A DNA stretch of 36,170 nucleotides from a virus. The notes under the pieces are model-generated. The model made no database searches, was not told the DNA's origin, and saw only the letters and a program-made list of their open reading frames with translations. A program made the position numbers and the translations under genes. The stretch is taken from positions 1 through 36,170 of IMG/VR virus record IMGVR_UViG_3300034010_000433; one strand, written 5' to 3'. Positions 13,351 to 18,510 of this stretch are shown here, one piece after another (within the stretch, counting starts at the first letter, position 1; every line of letters begins with the position of its first letter).

Positions 13351-13493
13351 TTTTAAAAAACCCCAGAACTGCCTAACTGGGAAAATTAAAAATGCACAGT
13401 TTTTAAAAATTTACTTTCGACCGCGGACACCGCAATCCCATATCAGACATTCAGTTACGTTTCCACTAAGGAAAGAGGCTTTTCTGAATCTAA
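13351..13493 (-). ncRNA. Stand-alone small RNA gene (about 140 nt)
   Basis: A TCTTAATG-box promoter (13498-13540) is followed about 120 bp later by an intrinsic terminator (13353-13382), with no protein frame in between. The predicted RNA contains TTCAG/CTGAA (long-range), a TTCC-TTAGT-GGAA hairpin and an 8-bp hairpin GATTGCGG-TGT-CCGCGGTC with two G-U pairs, so it is well structured. A CTGATA...GAAA arrangement around that hairpin is reminiscent of a hammerhead core but lacks the required CTGATGA. No known family. It may be a phage regulatory RNA. Confidence 0.55.
13353..13382 (-). terminator. Intrinsic terminator of the small RNA
   Basis: Minus strand: CCCAG (13377-13381) and CTGGG (13362-13366) form a 5-bp GC-rich stem with a 10-nt loop, followed by a G and six T residues (13355-13360). 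Confidence 0.75.
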
Positions 13494-13497
13494 CGGT

Positions 13498-13540
13498 GCA
13501 AAATTACAACTTTATTTTTAAACCACCAAATACATTAAGA
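13498..13540 (-). promoter_or_regulatory. Promoter with TCTTAATG upstream box, drives the small RNA
   Basis: Minus strand: TCTTAATG (13533-13540), TTG (13527-13529), 20 bp, TAATTTTGC (13498-13506). The upstream part is nearly identical over 20+ bp to the promoter at 9558-9600. It overlaps the gap after the tail-type gene (stop 13545). Confidence 0.8.
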
Positions 13541-13544
13541 AATT

Positions 13545-14393
13545 TTAAACAAAAAATATGTTTATTATTAAATCATTTAATCCTACTGCCGTAGTATCAC
13601 TCAATGCTGCCCCAGTGACAGTTGTTAAACCAATTCCTATACTAAACCCTATTCCACCTTCTAAATTATAACTAACTGTACTGTTTGGTGGCACACCTAT
13701 AGTTACTACTACCCCCGAACCCGCTGTTGGAGATGTAACTTGATTATGAAATTTTACATAGCGCCAAACAGCGTTTGTATTACTTATACTCCAACCTACT
13801 AATTTTCCTGCTGACCCTTTAATTACAGTGGCATTTGTAGAAGCAGTACTTATAATTTGACTTCGAGAGGCTGACCCAGTTGCACTTGCTCTATATTGTA
13901 CTCCTACATCTCCTATAAGATTAGTACCAGATGCAATAGAACCAGTACCTATATTTGCAGTTACTGTACCTGAAACAGGTATAGCAGACTGGTTAGAAGC
14001 TATAACAACTGGAGAAGACGATGCCATTGTTGTTTGTCCAACAGATGGTATTTTTGTATTTAAGGATTGTAGTGTTGTTTCTAAAACTGTATTAGAAATA
14101 GGTAATGGGGTCGCTCTTATTTCAGAATTAGTGAGTGGCTGTGTTATTCCTATTTTATTAGTGTAAAATTCATCAAACTCCGACTCCGTATATAAAGTTC
14201 CATTACTTTTAACTAATTTACCTATTTCTAATATAAATTCGTTTTCTAATCCCTCTACATTATAAACTTTGTACAAAGGTCTGCCATTACTGTTCTTATT
14301 AATAGTAAAAATACCTTTTATTCCGTAGAACTTCTTATTAGTCTGTAAATCTTCAATAATAATTACATTATTAAACTCATAAATTTTTATCAT
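13545..14393 (-). CDS. Tail/virion-type protein (SPVVIASNQSAIPV motif)
   Basis: The ATG at 14393 is chosen because the longer frame would begin at a TTG inside the promoter. The 282-residue product has an N-terminal globular part (to about 100), then Gly/Ser/Thr-rich, low-charge sequence. It contains SSSPVVIASNQSAIPVSGTV (about 125-144), a motif recurring in phage tail and baseplate-associated proteins. The C-terminal part (about 185-282) is beta-like with GVPPNSTVSYNLEGGIGFS, resembling small virion decoration or tail domains. It is odd in lying on the leftward arm, away from the structural genes, next to the divergent promoters. Exact location in the particle unknown. Confidence 0.65.
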   Translation of the reverse strand: MIKIYEFNNVIIIEDLQTNKKFYGIKGIFTINKNSNGRPLYKVYNVEGLENEFILEIGKLVKSNGTLYTESEFDEFYTNKIGITQPLTNSEIRATPLPISNTVLETTLQSLNTKIPSVGQTTMASSSPVVIASNQSAIPVSGTVTANIGTGSIASGTNLIGDVGVQYRASATGSASRSQIISTASTNATVIKGSAGKLVGWSISNTNAVWRYVKFHNQVTSPTAGSGVVVTIGVPPNSTVSYNLEGGIGFSIGIGLTTVTGAALSDTTAVGLNDLIINIFFV

Positions 14394-14404
14394 AATTTTT
14401 TTCT

Positions 14405-14447
14405 GCAAATTTAATGAATGTAATTGGAAAAAAAAAATACATTAAGA
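14405..14447 (-). promoter_or_regulatory. Promoter with TCTTAATG upstream box, drives the tail-type gene
   Basis: Minus strand: TCTTAATG (14440-14447), T-rich -33 (no TTG), TAAATTTGC (14405-14413), ATG 12 bp further on. The box lies at the same 34-bp offset as in the other copies, even though the -33 TTG is lost, which suggests that the box rather than -33 is the key element. Confidence 0.75.
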
Positions 14448-14702
14448 AATTTTTAATGTATCTTCGGGCATATTAAAAGATGGCTTGATATTAAGCATTG
14501 TTCCAACAAAGATTTCAAAGTATTTTACTTGTTTTCTAATTGACACTTCTTCTGGCGAATACGTATAGTCTTCAAACAGTTTAAATATCACTTCATCAAA
14601 AAACCGTTCATTTTCTGCGATGTAGTTATTGTTAAACACCATCATTGATAAACAGTCGTAAAACACTTCTTCGTATTCTGAGTAGCCTAGTTTTTGGTTC
14701 AT
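14442..14702 (-). CDS. Acidic hypothetical protein (86 aa)
   Basis: An 86-residue acidic, aromatic-rich protein (EYEEVFYDCLSMMVF ... ENERFFDEVIFKLFEDYTY), predicted helical. It is the first leftward gene from the divergent promoter region, with its own promoter at 14725-14756. First-transcribed small acidic phage proteins are often host-takeover factors, but nothing specific shows it here. Confidence 0.65.
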   Translation of the reverse strand: MNQKLGYSEYEEVFYDCLSMMVFNNNYIAENERFFDEVIFKLFEDYTYSPEEVSIRKQVKYFEIFVGTMLNIKPSFNMPEDTLKIS

Positions 14703-14724
14703 TTTTTTTTTTTAATTTTTATGC

Positions 14725-14756
14725 GCAAAAATACAACAATTATTTTATATATGCAA
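14725..14756 (-). promoter_or_regulatory. Leftward promoter of the divergent region
   Basis: Minus strand: TTG (14754-14756), 20 bp, TATTTTTGC (14725-14733), upstream of the ATG at 14702. Together with the rightward promoter at 14786 it forms the divergent control region between the two arms. Confidence 0.7.
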
Positions 14757-14785
14757 ACATTTAACTAAACTTTAACTAAAAATAT

Positions 14786-14817
14786 TTGGTAGTTTAATAT
14801 ATATGTTATACCTTTGC
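14786..14817 (+). promoter_or_regulatory. Rightward promoter of the right arm
   Basis: Plus strand: TTG (14786-14788), 20 bp, TACCTTTGC (14809-14817). It is the only promoter seen before 21208, so it probably transcribes the genes from 14821 through the terminase, with partial stopping at 17275. Confidence 0.75.
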
Positions 14818-14820
14818 ACT

Positions 14821-15120
14821 GTGAAAACGAGATATGAGTATAAAAGAGAACTTTTTATTTATGTTTGTGAAAAATTCAAAGAGATGTTTGCTTATGACAT
14901 TCAATTTGAAAGACAAACTAAAAGGATTCTTTCGCTAAAAACAAAAGATTATTATATTATTGTAATAAATAGACTTGTAAAAACCTACATACTTTTATAT
15001 CCTATTGATAATATAGAGAAAAAGAAAATAGTTGTTTTAGGCGGGCACACAAATAAAATATTAATAACGAAATTTGACAAACTTTGTAGAAAAGGATTTT
15101 TTCACGGCAAAATAGAATAA
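14821..15120 (+). CDS. Hypothetical protein (about 99 aa, probable GTG start)
   Basis: The frame is open from an ATG at 14803, but that ATG lies upstream of the -7 promoter element and cannot be on the transcript. A GTG at 14821 is the first usable in-frame codon and would be at or very near the transcription start, i.e. a nearly leaderless message; the next in-frame ATG is 14884. The basic product (VKTRYEYKRELFIYVCEKF ... TKDYYIIVINRLVKTYILLY) alternates helix and beta segments. No family recognised. Confidence 0.5.
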   Translation: MKTRYEYKRELFIYVCEKFKEMFAYDIQFERQTKRILSLKTKDYYIIVINRLVKTYILLYPIDNIEKKKIVVLGGHTNKILITKFDKLCRKGFFHGKIE

Positions 15121-15123
15121 GAA

Positions 15124-15411
15124 ATGTATAAAAGAGAATTAAAACAAAAACAGTTGATTTTACGTGAAGTGGATGATGAAATTTCCTTATTAGGAGATAG
15201 TACTTCAAAGAAAGAATACACTGTTGCAGAAGTTGTATTAACAGGTAATCAGTGTGAATATTACAAACAGGGTGATAAAGTTTTAGTAAAAACGGCGGCG
15301 ATTGAAAGAATAAACCACCCTACATTCCACAAGAAAGAGTTCTTGATACAATCAGAAGACAGACTTGGTGGAATAGTTTGTTTACTAAATAAAGAAGAAG
15401 ATGTCAGTTAA
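15124..15411 (+). CDS. GroES-like co-chaperonin (candidate)
   Basis: A 95-residue protein of GroES size. Pattern: an N-terminal strand QLILREVDDE (about 10-19), a flexible Ser/Thr segment where the GroES mobile loop lies, then YTVAEVVLTGN (about 32-42, GroES GEVLAVGNG), YKQGDKVLVKT (about 47-57, GroES VKVGDIVIFND), and EFLIQSEDRLGGIV (about 73-86, GroES EVLIMSESDILAIV). Together with the GroEL-type gene at 158 it would complete a phage chaperonin, like T4 gp31 for host GroEL. The call rests on motif order and length; identity is low. Confidence 0.55.
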   Translation: MYKRELKQKQLILREVDDEISLLGDSTSKKEYTVAEVVLTGNQCEYYKQGDKVLVKTAAIERINHPTFHKKEFLIQSEDRLGGIVCLLNKEEDVS

Positions 15412-15769
15412 AGAAGCGTGTTTAATTAATAAAGAAGCCACAAACGAATTAGAAATAATTCACACCGCTTTAAAAGTCTATGCCGCAGTAACATTAAAAA
15501 CCCCTCTCTCACCAAGAGAACTGACAGTTTTAACCCAATATATTTTAAAAGGGTATTCTAAAAAAACCAAAAAAACCATTGAAATAGATTTAAATATCGA
15601 CGAAAGGAATTTAAACACTTTAAACCATTCTTTACAAAAAAAGAACTTCCTACTCCCTCACCCAACAAACCAAAGAAATAAAGTGTTAAATCCTGATTTG
15701 ATAAATATAAAAAGTACGCTATGCAACGAGCAAAACCAGATGAAGTGCATAATAGTGAAGTTCAATTAA
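15401..15769 (+). CDS. Hypothetical protein with HTH-like region (122 aa)
   Basis: A 122-residue basic protein. The middle (LSPRELTVLTQYILKGYSKK then DLNIDERNLNTLNHSLQKKN) reads as two helices, a turn and a recognition-like helix, similar to LuxR-type or phage HTH proteins. It overlaps the previous gene by 11 nt and the next by 49 nt. It may be a regulator of late genes; not proven by sequence. Confidence 0.6.
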   Translation: MSVKEACLINKEATNELEIIHTALKVYAAVTLKTPLSPRELTVLTQYILKGYSKKTKKTIEIDLNIDERNLNTLNHSLQKKNFLLPHPTNQRNKVLNPDLINIKSTLCNEQNQMKCIIVKFN

Positions 15770-16068
15770 TGTTTATTGAGGACATTATCGACGCAAATAA
15801 AAACAAAAGACAAGGAGTTACACGTAACGATTCTTTAGATGTTTATAGATGTATGGTGGAATACCTGCACAAGAAATTAAATAAAGAATCAACTATTGCA
15901 CTTGAAATTCCACAATTAGGAACTTTTTATAGGACGATAGACAAAACATGTTTATTAGACTATGGATTAAAAGGTGTTAAAGGGCTGACACAAGATAAGA
16001 TATTATTAGACAGAATGTTTAAGAAACAGTTTTTTAGGAATGTGTCGAATAGTAAAATCGAGGTTTAA
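15721..16068 (+). CDS. Possible HU/IHF-like DNA-binding protein (115 aa)
   Basis: A 115-residue basic protein. The segment VYRCMVEYLHKKLNKESTIA then LEIPQLGTFYRTIDK (about residues 40-75) resembles the helix pair and the LPGFGTF-type beta turn of HU/IHF proteins. The C-terminus is basic (DRMFKKQFFRN). HU-like proteins bend DNA and are found in several Bacteroidota phages. The DNA-binding arm motif is not clear, so the call is tentative; a long N-terminal overlap (49 nt) with the preceding gene leaves the exact start open. Confidence 0.45.
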   Translation: MQRAKPDEVHNSEVQLMFIEDIIDANKNKRQGVTRNDSLDVYRCMVEYLHKKLNKESTIALEIPQLGTFYRTIDKTCLLDYGLKGVKGLTQDKILLDRMFKKQFFRNVSNSKIEV

Positions 16069-16336
16069 AAAAGACAATACAGAGCCTTTTGTAATTGAAA
16101 GGAGAAAAGAGTGCGCTAAGTGTGAATATAACTCTTTAAACGCTCAAAAAATACCTTATTTTAAACGTGTATTAATAATGCTGTCTGATTTTTATTCGTT
16201 TATTACAGGTAACAAAGAAGAAGACAGTTTAGGAAATTGTTTAGCATGTGAAGCATGTTCAATTTATTATAAATCCGCAGAAGAATTAGAAGATTGTAAA
16301 TTAGGAAAATGGAAATCAAGACAAAAAAACCAATAA
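16040..16336 (+). CDS. Cysteine-rich zinc-binding small protein (98 aa)
   Basis: Has ECAKCEYNS (about 24-32) and a second cluster CLACEACSIYYKSAEELEDC followed by KLGKWKS (about 67-93). The CxxC plus CxxCxxC plus C-x-x-GKW pattern is a zinc-site layout often seen in small phage proteins of Bacteroidota. The segment between clusters (PYFKRVLIMLSDFYSFITG) is hydrophobic. It overlaps both neighbours by about 28 nt, so it is part of the same operon. Function unknown. Confidence 0.6.
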   Translation: MCRIVKSRFKKDNTEPFVIERRKECAKCEYNSLNAQKIPYFKRVLIMLSDFYSFITGNKEEDSLGNCLACEACSIYYKSAEELEDCKLGKWKSRQKNQ

Positions 16337-16605
16337 CAGTTGGGAGTGACGGAACATATAAATATGATTTTGGAAAGTTCACTCCAGGAGATAAATTAGA
16401 AGCAGACTTTGAATTTATAGGAATTGATAGTAATAATTTCACTGTTAGTCCTAAATGCGGGTGTACAGTGCCAGAGATGGTGATTGAAGAAAACTCCGCA
16501 AAAGTAAAATTTAAAGTGAGTAGGACAGAAGATTTTGCAGTGATAGTTGTTGTACAAAACGGCAAAAAAGAAACAGTTAAATTAAAGTTGACAGGGCATA
16601 AATAA
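16309..16605 (+). CDS. DUF1573-like Ig-fold protein (98 aa)
   Basis: A 98-residue beta-rich protein with the DUF1573 hallmark: FEFIGIDSNNFTVSPKCGCT (about 35-54, the conserved CGCT with following Pro), then KVKFKVSRTEDFAVIVVV and a final VKLKLTGHK strand. In cellular genomes DUF1573 proteins are exported Ig-like modules with a CGCTxP motif; no signal peptide is visible here, so it is either cytoplasmic or a virion component. It is coupled to the Cys-rich gene by 28 nt. Confidence 0.6.
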   Translation: MEIKTKKPITVGSDGTYKYDFGKFTPGDKLEADFEFIGIDSNNFTVSPKCGCTVPEMVIEENSAKVKFKVSRTEDFAVIVVVQNGKKETVKLKLTGHK

Positions 16606-16611
16606 AACAAA

Positions 16612-16869
16612 ATGGGAAATATGAGTTATAAAGGAAGCATTTATGAATCTTTATTAGATGCTTTTATGAAAAAAGACGGGCTTACAGTAGGAGAAAAATT
16701 CTTGTCTATATTTAAAGAAATAAAAAAAGACGGTTCTGTTGCTGAAAAACTATTAAAATGCGAAGACAAGGATATTTACGATGCCACATTAAAATACCTA
16801 TCATTCCCATTTGAAGAAGATGAATTACTAACCGAAGAAGAATTTGAAGAATGGATGTCGCAAAAATAA
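16612..16869 (+). CDS. Acidic hypothetical protein (85 aa)
   Basis: An 85-residue protein with a basic-acidic mixture and a very acidic end (FEEDELLTEEEFEEWMSQK). A start at the second Met (MSYKGSIYESLLDAFMKK) is equally possible. The next gene starts within its last codons. Together with the following gene it lies in the terminase small-subunit position, but no DNA-binding motif is visible. Confidence 0.6.
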   Translation: MGNMSYKGSIYESLLDAFMKKDGLTVGEKFLSIFKEIKKDGSVAEKLLKCEDKDIYDATLKYLSFPFEEDELLTEEEFEEWMSQK

Positions 16870-17285
16870 GGCTTGAAAATATTTACAGTGAGTATATTGA
16901 TTTTAAAAACTACTTACAAAAGAATATCAAAACGCCAAAAGAAATACAAGAAGAAGTCGCGCAAAAGATAAAAGAAAACCCAAATCTATCCCCGCAAGAA
17001 TTATCAGAAACAGTTTTCAACATCTCAGAAAAACAAACAATCTACAAATACGACTTCAACGAACTACACAAACAACTGTTTTATACAGTTATAGCATACA
17101 AAGACGTAATAGAAATCCCCGAAGAAGTAGAATTAGAAGCATACACATACAAGCCAAACAGAGTATTTAGAATTAAAAATGGTGTTGAAGAAGTTATTGA
17201 CGAGCAAGTAAAAAAAGACATTCTAAACAGCCTTCAAGAAAACTACAACAACATCATAAGCTTTTTTCAAAACCAAGCCTCCTAG
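16851..17285 (+). CDS. Hypothetical protein (144 aa), possible small terminase by position
   Basis: A 144-residue helical protein: coiled-coil-like N-terminal region (LENIYSEYIDFKNYLQKN then KEIQEEVAQKIKENPNLSPQ) and a beta-like C-terminal part (EIPEEVELEAYTYKPNRVFR). Its stop codon lies within the loop of an intrinsic terminator and it is the last gene before the homing endonuclease and TerL. A small terminase subunit is plausible from position alone; the sequence does not show a recognisable HTH. Confidence 0.55.
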   Translation: MDVAKIRLENIYSEYIDFKNYLQKNIKTPKEIQEEVAQKIKENPNLSPQELSETVFNISEKQTIYKYDFNELHKQLFYTVIAYKDVIEIPEEVELEAYTYKPNRVFRIKNGVEEVIDEQVKKDILNSLQENYNNIISFFQNQAS

Positions 17286-17296
17286 AGAGGCTTTTT
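17275..17296 (+). terminator. Intrinsic terminator between 144-aa gene and homing endonuclease
   Basis: A 7-bp stem AAGCCTC/GAGGCTT (17275-17281 with 17287-17293) with a 5-nt loop, followed by a T run to 17296. It includes the stop codon of the preceding gene (17283-17285). It would lower read-through into the homing endonuclease and terminase. Confidence 0.75.
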
Positions 17297-17301
17297 GAGT
17301 T

Positions 17302-18510
17302 ATGAGAGGTGGACACAACAGACTTGATTTAAACGGATTTTTAGAGCGCGCTAAAAGAAAGCATGGGGATAAGTTTGATTATAGTAAGGTAGAGTATGTT
17401 AGTAATACAACACCAGTGACTATAATTTGCCCTGTACACGGGGAATTTCAACAAACCCCTAAATACCATTTTAAGTGCGACTGTCCAAAATGCGCCGTAG
17501 AAAAACTATCAAAATATGCGCAAAAAGAAAAAGAACAGTTGATAAAAGAAATCCAGCAAAAATTCAACGACCAATACAACACAAGTTTAATAGAATACAA
17601 AAACAACAAAACACCTATTAAACTAATTTGTAAAGAGCATGGTGAGTTTGAGGTTAGACCTGACTTACTATTGCACCTTGGTAGAGGATGTAGAGAGTGT
17701 TTAAACAAAAAGACAAAATCAACACACAAGGAAGTTTTTGTTGAAGAAGCTACTAAAATTTATGGGGATTTACATGACTACTCCGAAACTATAATAATTT
17801 CATCTAGGATAAAACCTGCAATAAGATGTAAGAAACATGATATTGTTTTCGAGAAAAGTATTAGCAGTTATTTAGCAGGAAGTGGTTGTCCTATGTGTAG
17901 CGCGGAAAACTACTCAAAAATTAGAACAAAAACAACAGAGGATTTTATTGAAAAAGCAAGGAAAGTACACGGAGATAGATTTGACTATTCTAAAGCAGAA
18001 TATAAAAACGCCAGAGAAAAATTAACAATAATTTGCGAAAAACACGGGGAGTTTGAACAATATCCTGGAAACCATTTAATACATAATGGATGCCCATCTT
18101 GTTCTTGGGAGGAAATGACAAACCAAGGAAATAATTATATTAGAGATGAATATATTAAAAAATCTAAGGGAAGAACAACTTATTTGTATATAATTAAATG
18201 TTGGGATGAAAATGAGGAGTTTTTAAAAATAGGAAAAACATTTTTAAGTGTTGATAAAAGATACACTAAAAATAATCTTCCTTACAACAGAGAAACTTTA
18301 TATTTAATACATGGTGAGGCGGGGGAAATATACGATTTAGAAGCTGAAATACATAGTACCCTCAAAGAGTATAGATATTTTGTAAAAAATAAATTTCAAG
18401 GACACACGGAATGCTATATAATTAACTTTCCTTTAGATAAAATATTTAACAATGAGCGAGTTTATAACAGACTTTATATCGAAAAACAAACCACAATTCC
18501 TGAAATATAA
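17302..18510 (+). CDS. GIY-YIG homing endonuclease with four DUF723-type zinc repeats
   Basis: A 402-residue protein. Four repeats of about 55-60 residues (about 12-64, 85-133, 147-199 and 215-267) each follow the plan F/HG-D-x-DYS...Y....P..I.C..HGEF.Q.P..HL...GCP.C, with two cysteines plus a CxxC or histidine set to hold zinc; the second and third are more diverged. A C-terminal GIY-YIG domain follows (TTYLYIIKCWDE...FLKIGKT, about 292-312). DUF723 repeats plus GIY-YIG are typical of phage homing endonucleases, the repeats giving DNA contacts. It lies between a terminator and terL and overlaps terL by 59 nt, so terL may be read from inside this gene. Confidence 0.85.
   Translation: MRGGHNRLDLNGFLERAKRKHGDKFDYSKVEYVSNTTPVTIICPVHGEFQQTPKYHFKCDCPKCAVEKLSKYAQKEKEQLIKEIQQKFNDQYNTSLIEYKNNKTPIKLICKEHGEFEVRPDLLLHLGRGCRECLNKKTKSTHKEVFVEEATKIYGDLHDYSETIIISSRIKPAIRCKKHDIVFEKSISSYLAGSGCPMCSAENYSKIRTKTTEDFIEKARKVHGDRFDYSKAEYKNAREKLTIICEKHGEFEQYPGNHLIHNGCPSCSWEEMTNQGNNYIRDEYIKKSKGRTTYLYIIKCWDENEEFLKIGKTFLSVDKRYTKNNLPYNRETLYLIHGEAGEIYDLEAEIHSTLKEYRYFVKNKFQGHTECYIINFPLDKIFNNERVYNRLYIEKQTTIPEI

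Noticed and set aside
13400-13450. Hammerhead ribozyme in the small RNA
   Set aside because: A CTGAT...GAAA arrangement flanks a strong hairpin, but the essential CTGATGA core is CTGATAT and no proper stems I and III were found.
13346-13594. 82-codon plus-strand frame
   Set aside because: It runs antisense over the small RNA, its terminator and promoter; no promoter and an atypical composition.
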